64,000 nt of DNA from Dermabacter indicis (GCA_001403775.1 CYUG01000017.1:312021-376020); one strand, 5' to 3'; shown: positions 35,477-44,837, counted from the first letter of the stretch. Numbers and translations: made by a program. Notes: a model not told the origin generated them from the sequence alone.

Positions 35477-36962
35477 CGAACGCCGCGAACCCCGGTTCAT
35501 TTCGATCGGGGCACGGCCGATAGCCGGCCCGATCGAAAAGGCGCATAGAAGGGGCGTTCTCGGCGCGCACAAACGCCATCACGCTCGAGCCCGGGTGGCG
35601 TCGGAAAAAGAGCGCTTCCGCTTCCGAAAGAACCTTTCGGGCGAACCCGCGCCCCCGCGTTTCCGGTGCGAGGTTGATCGACACTTCCCAGGCGGAACCG
35701 TCGGCATCGAAACGCACCATGCCCACGGGCCGCCCCTTCACTTGCGCAATGAAGAGCTCGCGGTCGTGTCGCTCGAGCGTGCGTTCAAGCCAAGGTGCGT
35801 GAGCATCCAAACCAATAGCCTCGGTTGTGCGCGAGACCGCTCGCGTCGCCGGGTCGTTTCGCCAGCGCAGCAACTGGAGGCAATCCCCCATCGATGCATC
35901 ACGCACGGTAAGCGTCTTACTTGCCGCGGCGTCGCCTACCGACGTCGACTTTTCGGCAAAGACCTCATCGAACACCTCGGTCCAGGCTTCCACGATGCGC
36001 TCCGCACCGCGACCGTCGACCTTCGCCATGGCCTCGCGCGTGCTGACCATGCCTGCGGCTAATGCTTCAACGAAAGAACCGAGTTGGGTCGTGGCTAGGG
36101 CGGGATCGGCGCGAATATCTTCGATCGCGCCAAGGCCGCTCGCAATTCCCGCGTTGAGAGCCGCGGCATATCCCGCCTTTTGGTTGTCCACGACCGCGAC
36201 GAGCAGCGTGGGAACGCCGATGCACGCGAGCTCCCATGCACTTGTGCCGGCGGCGCTGATCACGAAATCCATCGTGGAGGCGATTTCAAGAAAAGCCGGC
36301 GTCGGCTCGAGCACGTGCACATCGCGCCCGGCTGCCTCAAAGACTGCCTCCCAATGGCGCTTGGGGGCGATCACCGTAAGTTCGAGCTGCTGTGGGAGGG
36401 AAGCACACAGGCCCGCCATCGTGGCGGCGGCAGCCGTAGCGTCGGTCCCTCCCATGACGATCAGGGCACGCGGGGTCGGTGAAGGGGTCAATGTTCGTTC
36501 GCGTTCGTGCCGGGCGGCGAGCACGCGCGCGCGCATCGGCGCATAGGCGATCCCTCGCAGCGCGCGCCCCCACGGCGCGCGCCCGCGCTCAGTGAACTCC
36601 GCGCCGATCGTCGAATCGACGACGAGATCGGCATCGCGCCGCCCGTAGCTGCCGTCCTCCATCGAGGAAAGAAGCGCTCCGGCGGCCCGCACCTGCTCCA
36701 AGGCCTCGTTTCCTACCGTGTAGTCATCTACGTGCACGATCGAGGCGCCGTGCTCTGCCGCGAGTGCGCCGAGGTCACGCGATGCGGGCACTACCGTCAG
36801 TTGCGCCTCCTCGACCAGCTGCCGCGCAAGAGGTGACTGGATGTCACCCGCGATGCACACCGAATGTCCCGCTCTCACCGCGGCATCAGCTACCGACACC
36901 ACCCTTACGAGATGCCCGATGCCACCTTCCTCGGTGGCATCACATCGGAACAGAACATGCAT
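35457..36962 (-). CDS. pseG-pseH: Fused PseG sugar-nucleotide hydrolase and PseH acetyltransferase
   Basis: 501 aa. Residues 1 to ~335 are PseG: FRCDATEEGGIGHLVRVVSVADA is the conserved R-x-D-x...GxGHxxR motif, and FVISAAGTSAWELACIGVPTLLVAV the nucleotide end. It removes UDP from UDP-2,4-diacetamido-trideoxy-altrose. Residues ~350-501 are a GNAT domain (LQLLRWRNDPATRAVSRTTEAIG, then APETRGRGFARKVLSEAEALF with the acetyl-CoA loop), as in PseH, which N4-acetylates the UDP-amino sugar one step earlier. PseG and PseH are often separate. ATG shares one base with the pseF stop. Confidence 0.9.
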   Translation of the reverse strand: MHVLFRCDATEEGGIGHLVRVVSVADAAVRAGHSVCIAGDIQSPLARQLVEEAQLTVVPASRDLGALAAEHGASIVHVDDYTVGNEALEQVRAAGALLSSMEDGSYGRRDADLVVDSTIGAEFTERGRAPWGRALRGIAYAPMRARVLAARHERERTLTPSPTPRALIVMGGTDATAAAATMAGLCASLPQQLELTVIAPKRHWEAVFEAAGRDVHVLEPTPAFLEIASTMDFVISAAGTSAWELACIGVPTLLVAVVDNQKAGYAAALNAGIASGLGAIEDIRADPALATTQLGSFVEALAAGMVSTREAMAKVDGRGAERIVEAWTEVFDEVFAEKSTSVGDAAASKTLTVRDASMGDCLQLLRWRNDPATRAVSRTTEAIGLDAHAPWLERTLERHDRELFIAQVKGRPVGMVRFDADGSAWEVSINLAPETRGRGFARKVLSEAEALFFRRHPGSSVMAFVRAENAPSMRLFDRAGYRPCPDRNEPGFAAFVKSDPS

Positions 36963-37699
36963 CAGCCATCCGCCAGCTTCTTTTGTCGAATCTTGGCGTT
37001 GATCTGAGTGATGTCAGGCCGCGATCGCAGCACATTGACGACGTCCTGCCACGCCGGGGGCTGATCGCCGAGCTCAGAAACGACGGCATCAAGGAGCTGG
37101 CCGTCCTCGGCAGTGTCCAAGGTGACCCGCAAATCATTCGCTGCTGGCTGCACCACAAGCCCCATCGTGCGGAACGAGCTTTTGCTGTCATACAGGTACG
37201 ACGTGACATGAATGCGGTGAAAGCTCTCCGCCTCCTCATTCGCGACCTGCAAGGCGCTGCGCGAAGCGAGCTCGACATCGAGGCCACGCGGAAGGGTACG
37301 GATGAGCGTGGTTGCCACGTAATCAAGACTTGGATCAACTCGCCACATACTGGCAATTGCAGAAATAAGCGAGGGGTCACAAAGCGGACAGTCAGCGGTC
37401 AAACGTACAACCGCGTCAGCATCGGTCGCCTCGAGGGCCAACATGAACCGGGAAAGCACATCCTCCTCGCTTCCCCGGACAACCTTGACGCCGAGCCGCT
37501 TCCCGAGAGTCTCGACGTCATCATCCTTGTCAGAAGTCGAGGTGGCGATCACCACATCGTCGATCCCCTGTGCCGCGCGAGCAGCCCGCACCATCCACTC
37601 CAAAACAGGACGTCCAGCCAGGGGACGAAGTACCTTTCGGGGCAAACGCGACGAGCCCGTTCGGGCCTGAATGACAGCTACAATTCGCTTTGAACTCAC
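36962..37699 (-). CDS. pseF: Pseudaminic acid cytidylyltransferase
   Basis: 245 aa from GTG 37699; the frame is open to 37744. VAVIQARTGSSRLPRKVLRPLAG is the CTP-binding loop of the CMP-NeuAc/PseF/SpsF family, and ADAVVRLTADCPLCDPSLI carries the metal-binding region. It activates pseudaminic acid as CMP-Pse, the donor for transfer. CATTAT on the minus strand ends 6 nt before GTG, so it may be leaderless. The promoter overlaps one copy of the TGCCATAATGGCA palindrome. SpsF-like activity on another sugar is possible, but the neighbours favour PseF. Confidence 0.85.
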   Translation of the reverse strand: MSSKRIVAVIQARTGSSRLPRKVLRPLAGRPVLEWMVRAARAAQGIDDVVIATSTSDKDDDVETLGKRLGVKVVRGSEEDVLSRFMLALEATDADAVVRLTADCPLCDPSLISAIASMWRVDPSLDYVATTLIRTLPRGLDVELASRSALQVANEEAESFHRIHVTSYLYDSKSSFRTMGLVVQPAANDLRVTLDTAEDGQLLDAVVSELGDQPPAWQDVVNVLRSRPDITQINAKIRQKKLADG

Positions 37700-37702
37700 T
37701 GC

Positions 37703-37713
37703 GCCATAATGGC
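37703..37713. promoter_or_regulatory. Operator candidate, copy 1 (GCCATAATGGC)
   Basis: An 11-bp perfect palindrome immediately upstream of pseF, containing its likely -10. A second, extended copy lies 29 bp away (centre to centre). Confidence 0.5.
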
Positions 37714-37730
37714 ACATGCAGTTGGCGCCG

Positions 37731-37743
37731 TGCCATAATGGCA
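37731..37743. promoter_or_regulatory. Operator candidate, copy 2 (TGCCATAATGGCA)
   Basis: A 13-bp perfect palindrome between pseF and the divergent pseB, sharing its core with copy 1. CATAAT within it can serve as a -10 toward pseB. Confidence 0.5.
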
Positions 37744-37825
37744 TCCGCGATCACGTCAGTTCCAGCGGCTGCGACCGCACATAGGGAACTCGCGTATAGA
37801 CATCGATTAACGAAAGAGAACCTCA

Positions 37826-38815
37826 ATGTCGATCCTCAGCGGTTCATCCATCCTCATCACCGGTGGAACCGGTTCCTTCGGTAAAGCATTCCTCAAAGAG
37901 GTGCTCGAGAATCACGACCCTCGACGCGTCGTGATTTTCTCCCGCGATGAACTCAAGCAGTACGAGGTTCGCAACCAGTTCAATAACGACCCTCGCCTGC
38001 GCTGGTTTATTGGCGACATTCGCGACGAAAAGCGCCTTCGCCGCGCCCTGCACGGGGTCGATTACGTGGTGCACGCCGCCGCGCTCAAGCAGGTCGATAC
38101 GGCCGAGTACAACCCCTTCGAGTTCGTGAAGACCAACATTCTGGGAAGCCAGAACGTGATCGAAGCGTCGATCGACGCGGGCGTGAAGAAGGTCGTGGCG
38201 CTCTCCACGGACAAGGCCTCGAGCCCCATCAACCTCTACGGCGCCACCAAGCTCACGGCCGACAAGCTCTTCATTTGCGGCAACCACTACGCAGCCGCCT
38301 ACCCCACCCGCTTCTCCGTTGTTCGCTACGGCAACGTCATGGGATCGCGCGGCTCGGTGATTCCGTTCTTCCGCAAGCTCGGCGAAGAGGGCAAGCCCCT
38401 TCCGATCACGGATCTGCGCTGCACGCGCTTCTTCATCACCCTGCCCCAGGCCGTGAAGATGGTGACCGAATCCTTCGAATTCATGCAGGGCGGCGAACTC
38501 CTCGTTCCCCGCATCCCGTCGATGAAGGTCGTCGATCTCGCCCATGCCGTTGTTCCGGGCGCGGAACTCGTGGACGTTGGCCTGCGCCCCGGCGAGAAGC
38601 TCCACGAGGAAATGATCAGCCCCGAGGAGGGCCGCCGAGCCGTCAAGATCGCCGACGGTAAGTACTACATCATCCAGCCGGATCTCGCGACCTGGGGCTA
38701 CGAGACCCCGGCCGATGCCGAGCCGGTCGAGGCTGGCTTCGCGTTCCGTTCCAACTCCAACGATGAGTGGTACACCCGCGAGGAGATCGCCGACATCATT
38801 GCGGAAGGACTCTGA
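37826..38815 (+). CDS. pseB: UDP-GlcNAc 4,6-dehydratase (inverting)
   Basis: 329 aa, extended SDR. NAD-binding GGTGSFGKAFLKEVL, the family-specific RDELKQYEVRNQF, catalytic KASSPINLYGATKL (YGATK instead of the usual YxxxK environment) and VRYGNVMGSRGSVIPFF. It converts UDP-GlcNAc to UDP-2-acetamido-2,6-dideoxy-arabino-hexos-4-ulose, the first pseudaminic acid step. Starts pseB-pseC (1-nt gap). The 5' region carries two palindromes shared with divergent pseF. Confidence 0.95.
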   Translation: MSILSGSSILITGGTGSFGKAFLKEVLENHDPRRVVIFSRDELKQYEVRNQFNNDPRLRWFIGDIRDEKRLRRALHGVDYVVHAAALKQVDTAEYNPFEFVKTNILGSQNVIEASIDAGVKKVVALSTDKASSPINLYGATKLTADKLFICGNHYAAAYPTRFSVVRYGNVMGSRGSVIPFFRKLGEEGKPLPITDLRCTRFFITLPQAVKMVTESFEFMQGGELLVPRIPSMKVVDLAHAVVPGAELVDVGLRPGEKLHEEMISPEEGRRAVKIADGKYYIIQPDLATWGYETPADAEPVEAGFAFRSNSNDEWYTREEIADIIAEGL

Positions 38816-38816
38816 G

Positions 38817-39947
38817 ATGCTTCCCTACGGTCGCCAATCAATCAACGATGATGATGTCGCAGCGGTCACCCGCGCCCTCGGAAGCGATTGGCTTACCACT
38901 GGTCCCGAGGTCGACCGTTTCGAAGAGTCGATCGCGCAGCGCACCCACGCCGCGCACGCCATCAGTGCTACTTCCGGAACGGCTGCCCTTCATCTTGCCT
39001 ACGCTGCAGCTGGCGTAGGTCCTGGCGACGAAGTGGTGACTACACCCCTGACCTTCGTGGCGACCGCAGCTACGGCCGCCGTTTTTGGGGCAAAGATCGT
39101 TTTCGCTGATGTCGACCCGAAAACGGGCAACCTTGATCCGGCGTCTGCGGAAGCTGCCGTCACGCCACACACCAAGGTGATCGCCGGCGTCGATTACGCC
39201 GGCGTTCCCGTTGAGGCCGATGCCCTCCGGGCCCTTGCCGAAAAGAACGATGCGCTCTTTTTGGAAGACGCCGCCCACTCGATCGGCTCCCGCCGCAACG
39301 GCAAGCCCGTGGGCTCGCTCGCACACATGACCAGTTTCTCGTTCTTCCCCACCAAGAACCTCACCACCGCAGAAGGTGGCGCCCTGGTGACCGACAACGA
39401 AGAACTCGCCACCCGCGCTCGACGCTTCAAGAACCACGGTCTTGTGCGCGACAAGGAGCTTCAGCGCTACCCCGATGAGGGCCCCTGGCACCAGGAAGTG
39501 CACTCCTTCGGCATCAACTACCGCCTTCCCGACGTGCTGTGCGCCCTTGGCAGCTCGCAGCTGCAGAGGCTTGACTCGTTCGTGGCCCGCCGCGCCGAGA
39601 TCAAGCGAATCTACGACGAAGCGCTCGCGAACCTCGACGGCGTTGACATTCCCTTCGCCCCCGAAGGCGCCGAGCCCGCCTGGCACCTGTATCCGCTTCG
39701 CGTTCCCGCCGAGCGACGCAGGGCGATCTTCGAGTCGCTGCGCGAACAGGGCATCGGCGTGCAGGTGAACTACATCCCTGCCTACTGGCACCCGGTTTTC
39801 GAAGACCTTGGCTACAAGCGGGGCATGTGCCCGGTTGCCGAAGACTTCTACCGCAGGGAGATTTCCCTGCCGATGTTCCCCGGCCTCACCGACGCTGATG
39901 TGGAGCGTGTGATCGAGGCTGTGCGAAAGGCCGTCGCGACCGCCTAA
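38817..39947 (+). CDS. pseC: Pseudaminic acid pathway aminotransferase
   Basis: 376 aa, DegT/DnrJ/EryC1 family. GTAALHLAYAAAGVGPGDEVVTTPLTFVATA and the PLP lysine in SFFPTKNLTTAEGGALVT. It transaminates the PseB product to UDP-4-amino-4,6-dideoxy-AltNAc. Starts one base after the pseB stop with AGGACTC upstream. Ends in a 10-bp stem-loop at 39957-39981. The whole Pse set (B, C, H, G, I, F) is present. Confidence 0.94.
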   Translation: MLPYGRQSINDDDVAAVTRALGSDWLTTGPEVDRFEESIAQRTHAAHAISATSGTAALHLAYAAAGVGPGDEVVTTPLTFVATAATAAVFGAKIVFADVDPKTGNLDPASAEAAVTPHTKVIAGVDYAGVPVEADALRALAEKNDALFLEDAAHSIGSRRNGKPVGSLAHMTSFSFFPTKNLTTAEGGALVTDNEELATRARRFKNHGLVRDKELQRYPDEGPWHQEVHSFGINYRLPDVLCALGSSQLQRLDSFVARRAEIKRIYDEALANLDGVDIPFAPEGAEPAWHLYPLRVPAERRRAIFESLREQGIGVQVNYIPAYWHPVFEDLGYKRGMCPVAEDFYRREISLPMFPGLTDADVERVIEAVRKAVATA

Positions 39948-39956
39948 CGCCAGGCC

Positions 39957-39981
39957 GCCGCTGCTCCACGCGAGCAGCGGC
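39957..39981. terminator. Hairpin terminator candidate
   Basis: A perfect 10-bp stem (GCCGCTGCTC with its complement) and a CACGC loop, located between the convergent pseC and the membrane protein gene. No T-run. Confidence 0.5.
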
Positions 39982-40001
39982 ACCTACCCCGGTTCTTCAG
40001 A

Positions 40002-42029
40002 TCAACCGCAATCGATCTCCACGAGCCGGGAATGCTCGGTTTCGAAGACCGTTGGACCCGGAGCGGGAAGTACGACGGTGCCGAGAGGATTGAACGACGG
40101 GTCGTACTGGTAGAGATCCCGTTCCTGGTAGACGTACCCGATACCCGCTTCCTCGAGCAAAGCGCAGGCGTCGGGATCCGCGTGCGCGCGCGGCACCGCA
40201 TCGATCACGGCACGGTCCTTTTTCGAAAGCGCCACCCCTGCCACCGGGAAATACACATTGGCACCCTCCAGGGCGTACATGTGGGCGGCACCCGAGTAGG
40301 GGCTCGCGAGAATAGAACGGTCGGCGCTCATCCCGGGCAAGGCCGCGGCAAAGTCTTCGCGCTCCCCCACCTGCAAGAACCTCCCGCGGCCCGGGTAGTC
40401 GGGTTGGAGGTTCTTTGCCGCGTCGGCATGGCGGAAGGGAATCGAACTGAGCGCTGCCACGACGGCAAGCACGAGCGCCGTCCCTTGCACGAGCGTGAAA
40501 CGCCCGCGGGTTCGCGCGCCCAGTGCCTTGCGCAACCACGCAGCGATCACCTCGATTCCAGGAATCATGAGGGCGATCGAGAGCATCGCGAGTGGGATCG
40601 AAAGTCGGTCTTGACCGCGGAAATACAGGGCCGAAAGATTCAGCGGCGAATCAACGGCAGCATCGAGGTACAGGACCGCCACGGCGATCCAGCACGCGGC
40701 GAGCCAACGTTCGCCGCGTACAAGGCTCACAACAAGCCCCGGCAGCCACAGGAGCGCCATGACGACCCCGAGCGGCATGGGCCACACCGTAAGGAGACCG
40801 AGGAACACCTCTCCGAGTGCCGTACTCATCGGCACCTGCAAACCACCGGAAAAGCCGGTCGCACGCGCACCGATCGGCGTGAAGGCCACCGCGAAGACGG
40901 GGGCAAGCGCAAGCACCGGAATCGCCCACAGCACCCTCCGTTGCTTTGGCGCGCGCAGAATCCGTACGGCGCTCAGCACACCGAGAAGCAGAAGCAGTGT
41001 GACCGCGGTGTTCGGGTGCAAAAGTGCGAGGCCCACGAGTGCGAGGAAGGCGACGCCACCCATGCACGCGAGCGGCTTCACCCACGCCGCAGCTTTACGC
41101 CAACCGGAAGGAGCGTGCAAAAAACTCGAGGCTCGCGCACTGAGGATTCCACGTGGGGCTTGTGGCTGGACAGCATCTTCGAGGGTGAGCCACAGGGCGT
41201 AGGCAGCAGCGAGCAGCCCCGGGAGGATCGCGAAACCAATGAGGTTGGGGATCGGTGAAAGGTGGATCCACAGGTCCACGGGGCTCGCTGGAACGAGCGC
41301 TGCGCCGACGGCTGCCGTCGGGCCCGCCCACCGCACGCGCGGAAAAACCACCGCCGCAAGGAGGGCATTGCCAACGATCCACGGAACAACCGCAAGTGCG
41401 AGTACCGAGCCGTTCAGCACGAGAGGAATATTGTCGATCGGGACGAGCGAGGCAAGGTCATGGAAGCCAGCCGGATAGGAAGCCGCTGAAAGGTCGGTGC
41501 GCGTAAGCGCATTCATGCTGAGGCTCGAGCCATCGCCACGGTCGCGAATGAACGCGAGGGCATTGAGGTGGTAGAGCGCGTCGTAGCGTTCGAGAATCAC
41601 CGCGGGGGTGCGCGCGACAACAAAAAGTGGCACAAGGCAGACCGCGAGCGCGGCAAGCAGCGCGGCAGCCCACGCCACAGCCTGCCGTGTCGACGGGAGC
41701 GCGAGAAGGGAGGCCTGCAAGCGTGTGTGCGGTAGCGTGATCCCGAGGGCTCGCGCCGCACCGCACGCCGCGATCAGGGCCGCGCAGGCCAAACCATACG
41801 GCACGAGGTTCCATCGCAACCCCACGAAGCTCGCGCCGATCGCTGCAAGGCCCGCAATCGCCATACTGATGGCGGGGGCGAACGCCGTCGCGAGGAGGGG
41901 GGAGCCGCGCAAAATCCGGATGCAGATGTAGCCGGGCAGGTACGCGAGCACCAGGGTGGAGGCGATGGCGGCGATAAACAACAGCGGTTCGATCACAAGA
42001 GGTGCGGCTCCCGGGTTCACTGTGGGCAT
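40002..42029 (-). CDS. Large polytopic membrane protein (DUF6541-like)
   Basis: 675 aa from ATG 42029; starts at 42059 (GTG) or slightly downstream are possible because the ribosome site is unclear. About a dozen membrane segments over the first ~530 residues, then an exported or cytoplasmic C-terminal domain with conserved Tyr/Asp (GIGYVYQERDLYQYDPSFNPLG). The early loop segment ILERYDALYHLNALAFIRDRG resembles the acidic catalytic loop of GT-C transferases. This pattern fits DUF6541 actinobacterial proteins. It lies at the end of the pseudaminic acid locus and may act on the lipid-linked glycan outside the membrane (inference). Confidence 0.75.
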   Translation of the reverse strand: MPTVNPGAAPLVIEPLLFIAAIASTLVLAYLPGYICIRILRGSPLLATAFAPAISMAIAGLAAIGASFVGLRWNLVPYGLACAALIAACGAARALGITLPHTRLQASLLALPSTRQAVAWAAALLAALAVCLVPLFVVARTPAVILERYDALYHLNALAFIRDRGDGSSLSMNALTRTDLSAASYPAGFHDLASLVPIDNIPLVLNGSVLALAVVPWIVGNALLAAVVFPRVRWAGPTAAVGAALVPASPVDLWIHLSPIPNLIGFAILPGLLAAAYALWLTLEDAVQPQAPRGILSARASSFLHAPSGWRKAAAWVKPLACMGGVAFLALVGLALLHPNTAVTLLLLLGVLSAVRILRAPKQRRVLWAIPVLALAPVFAVAFTPIGARATGFSGGLQVPMSTALGEVFLGLLTVWPMPLGVVMALLWLPGLVVSLVRGERWLAACWIAVAVLYLDAAVDSPLNLSALYFRGQDRLSIPLAMLSIALMIPGIEVIAAWLRKALGARTRGRFTLVQGTALVLAVVAALSSIPFRHADAAKNLQPDYPGRGRFLQVGEREDFAAALPGMSADRSILASPYSGAAHMYALEGANVYFPVAGVALSKKDRAVIDAVPRAHADPDACALLEEAGIGYVYQERDLYQYDPSFNPLGTVVLPAPGPTVFETEHSRLVEIDCG

Positions 42030-42161
42030 GGACGCGCGACTCGGTTTCCTCGGTTGCACGCGAAGCGTCGAAGCGCACCCGCGGGCGTCACGGAGCTGGC
42101 GATCGTACGGGATTCACCAGTCGAATCACGCGCTTAGACTACCCCGTCCGCTCCAATATCC

Positions 42162-42224
42162 AGGTGGAGAAAAGAGCCCGGGCGGGCCCCGAAACGGGGT
42201 CACAACGTCGTTTTTCACCACCCT
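42162..42224. repeat. Dispersed palindromic repeat, copy B
   Basis: Shares AGGTGGAGAAAA, CCCCGAAACGGGG (an internal hairpin), CACAACGTCG and TTTTTCACCACCCT with copies A and C. It lies 3' of the PhoX gene and 5' of the membrane protein gene. Confidence 0.75.
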
Positions 42225-42321
42225 CAATTAAGAGAACTGAGGGGCGATGAGAAAAGTGGAGGGGCCCCGCGCCGCAGCGCGAGACCCCTCCTGTCAAGCC
42301 GTCAGGCTCAACGACTCATGC

Positions 42322-44763
42322 TCAGGCGTCAGCCTGACCGTCGCCTTCGGCCTCCGTTGCGGGCTTCTGGCTCTTCGCGGCCTTTGCCGCCATCGCGCCA
42401 CCCGCGGCGAGGAGCGCGGCAGCACCAGCGGCAACTGGGGCAGCCTCGAAGCCGGTGCGCGGGAGCGGGCTGCGGCCCTGACCGTCTTCGGGGACCACCT
42501 TCACGGGCTTGTTCGGCTTACCGGGGGCAGGGGCTGCCCCGCCGCTCGGCTCCTGCGAGGGATCCTCGGGCGCGACGGTGGGATCCTGCGTGGGCTCCTC
42601 CGGTGCCGCGGTCGGCTCCTGCGTGGGATCCTCGGGCGTGGGATCCTCGGGCGTCGGCTCCGGAGTCGGTGCCGGCGTGGGTTCTTCCGTGGGGTCCTCC
42701 GGTGCCGGGGTGGGGCCCTCTTCTTCCCAGATCGGCAGTACCTGGACGACCGTCGGGCGCGGCCCGGTCCCGTTGTACTCCGGGAAGAACGAGTGCTGAT
42801 CGCAGAAGCTGCCATCCTCACCCGGGTGCTGGACCGACACGAACGCCGAGTAGTCCTCGTCGCGAACGATCGGGCCACAGGTCTCTGCCTCGCGCGGAAC
42901 CGAGAGGAACTGCTCAACGTTGCCGCGCTTGTCACCCTCGAGGGTCACGCGGAACAAGCCGTCGTTGTAGCCGATACCGTCAGGCGCACCGTCGGTCGAG
43001 ATCCAGAGGTTGCCCACGGAGTCGAAAGCGAGATTATCGGGGCAGGAGATCGGCGAAACCGACTTCGGGTCAACCCCGCCGTAATAGGTCGTGTCGCCGC
43101 CATTCGGGTCGCCCGCCACGAGGAGGAGGTTCCACGCGAACGTGGTGCTCGTCTGGTCACCCTGCTCGTCGAGTTCGAGAATCTGCCCATCACGGTTTTT
43201 GAGGCGCGGGTTTGCCTCGTCAACCCCGGTTTCGGCCGTGCGCTTCGAGTTGTTCGTGAGGGCCGCGTACACCTTGCGGGAGTGGAGCGACGGCTCAACA
43301 TCCTCGGGGCGGTCCATTTTTGTGGGGTTCACGGTATCGGCGGCGGTGCGCGTGTTCACGGCAACTTCGGCGGCGGTCATGCCCGCGACCTGTGACTCGC
43401 CATTGAGGATGAGCGGGAGCCACTCACCGGTGCCGTCGAACTTGCCATCCGCGGGGGTCTTGCCGCTGCCGTCGATTTCCTCAGCGGGCGAGTTGCCCGT
43501 GAAGCGTGCAACGTAGAGATCGCCCTCGGTAAGAAGCGTCATGTTGTGGGCGCGGTCGCCCTCGATGTACTTCTCCTTGGAAACGAACTTGTACATGTAC
43601 TCGAAGCGCTCGTCGTCGCCCGAGTAGACAACCGCGCGGCCGTCCTCGGCGATGATCACGTTCGCGCCCTCGTGCTTGAAGCGGCCGATCGCGGAGTGCT
43701 TCTTCGGGGTCGAGGTGGGATCCCACGGATCAACCTCGGTGATGTAGCCGAAGCGGTTGACCTCGTTCTCATACCCGGAGAGCGTCGCGTTGAAACGATC
43801 CTCGACCAGGTCGAATTTGTAGACCGTCTCCTCCGAATTGATACCGAGGCGAGCGTTGGCCTCGATTTTCTCGTCGGCGCGGAAGTAGCCGTGGAAGTTC
43901 TCCTCGCCCGAGAGGAGCGTGCCCCACGGGGTGAGGCCGCCGGAGCAGTTCGCGAAGGTGCCGAGAATCGTGCGGCCCTCGGGGTCATCCGTGGTCTGCA
44001 CGTATTCCGAACCGGCAGCGGGGCCGGTGAGTTCGTATTCGGTGGTGGGGAGGAAGCGGCGGTTGAGCTCGCCGCCCTTCACGTAGGTGTACGGCGACTT
44101 GCGGTCCTTGCGCTCGAGCTCCACGACCGTGAGGCCCTGGGCGGCCATCGCAATGCGGGCGCGCTCTTGCTCCGGCATATCTTCCGGGAACATGATGCCC
44201 TCATTCGTGTACTCGTGGTTCACGAACATGACGGCGCGCAGGCCGTCCGAGCCGGGGATCTCCTGGATCTCCGTGTAGTCGTTGTTGTAGCCGAACTGCT
44301 TCTCCTGAGCCTCGGCGCTCTGGTTGTTCCAGTCGAAGTCAGGCGAGTCGTTGAAGAGCGGGTCGCCCCACTTGATGATGGGCTCCCAGCGGTAGCCCTC
44401 GGGCACGTTGAATTCGTCGACATCCTTGTTGACGGGGGCGAGGGGCGTGAAGCGGAGCTTCGAGCCGCCCGGCGCTTCGGAGGCCGAGCCGATCGTGGGA
44501 TTCGGGGCGGCGGGATCCGCTGCGAAGGCGGTCTGGCCCCCACCCTGCGTACCACCGGCGGCGATCACGAGGGCGCTCGCGGCGGCACCGCCGAGAAGCG
44601 AGCGGCGGCTGATCGCGGCGGAGACGATGTCGCCGAGGTAGGAGTTGTTGCTCGTGTTGCACACGGCCTTCGAACACTGGTTGTCGCATTTGAGCGCGCA
44701 GGTCACGGCGGAGCGCTTGCCGCGCACGTGATCCTTCATGAGGAGGGGGAGGTGGAGAACCAT
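42322..44763 (-). CDS. PhoX-like (DUF839) phosphatase, Tat-exported and LPXTG-anchored
   Basis: 813 aa. A 52-residue leader, then twin-arginine ISRRSLLGGAAASALVIAAGG. The catalytic DUF839 body contains NCSGGLTPWGTLLSGEENF, the Fe/Ca-site cysteine region of PhoX, and VNHEYTNEG. Residues ~660-745 are a repeated Pro-Glu-Asp-Pro-Thr wall-spanning stalk. The end is LPRTG (767-771), a hydrophobic stretch and a basic/acidic tail, so sortase anchoring is expected. PhoX enzymes release phosphate from esters outside the cell. The combination of Tat signal with a sortase anchor is unusual. GAAGGGA precedes ATG 44763. Confidence 0.92.
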   Translation of the reverse strand: MVLHLPLLMKDHVRGKRSAVTCALKCDNQCSKAVCNTSNNSYLGDIVSAAISRRSLLGGAAASALVIAAGGTQGGGQTAFAADPAAPNPTIGSASEAPGGSKLRFTPLAPVNKDVDEFNVPEGYRWEPIIKWGDPLFNDSPDFDWNNQSAEAQEKQFGYNNDYTEIQEIPGSDGLRAVMFVNHEYTNEGIMFPEDMPEQERARIAMAAQGLTVVELERKDRKSPYTYVKGGELNRRFLPTTEYELTGPAAGSEYVQTTDDPEGRTILGTFANCSGGLTPWGTLLSGEENFHGYFRADEKIEANARLGINSEETVYKFDLVEDRFNATLSGYENEVNRFGYITEVDPWDPTSTPKKHSAIGRFKHEGANVIIAEDGRAVVYSGDDERFEYMYKFVSKEKYIEGDRAHNMTLLTEGDLYVARFTGNSPAEEIDGSGKTPADGKFDGTGEWLPLILNGESQVAGMTAAEVAVNTRTAADTVNPTKMDRPEDVEPSLHSRKVYAALTNNSKRTAETGVDEANPRLKNRDGQILELDEQGDQTSTTFAWNLLLVAGDPNGGDTTYYGGVDPKSVSPISCPDNLAFDSVGNLWISTDGAPDGIGYNDGLFRVTLEGDKRGNVEQFLSVPREAETCGPIVRDEDYSAFVSVQHPGEDGSFCDQHSFFPEYNGTGPRPTVVQVLPIWEEEGPTPAPEDPTEEPTPAPTPEPTPEDPTPEDPTQEPTAAPEEPTQDPTVAPEDPSQEPSGGAAPAPGKPNKPVKVVPEDGQGRSPLPRTGFEAAPVAAGAAALLAAGGAMAAKAAKSQKPATEAEGDGQADA

Positions 44764-44837
44764 GGGAGTAGTCCCTTCAAAGCGGTTGGTGGCCTGACGG
44801 AGTCAGGGTGCTCGATGGAAGAGACGAACGTCCGCTT

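Noticed and set aside
37700..37744. Extended pseF start at 37744
   Set aside because: The extra 15 codons lie across the paired palindromes and have no ribosome site; GTG 37699 begins right at the conserved CTP-binding region.
42600..42720. GGATCCTCGGGCG repeats as a CRISPR or VNTR
   Set aside because: They encode the Pro-Glu-Asp-Pro-Thr stalk of the phosphatase in frame, with no spacers.
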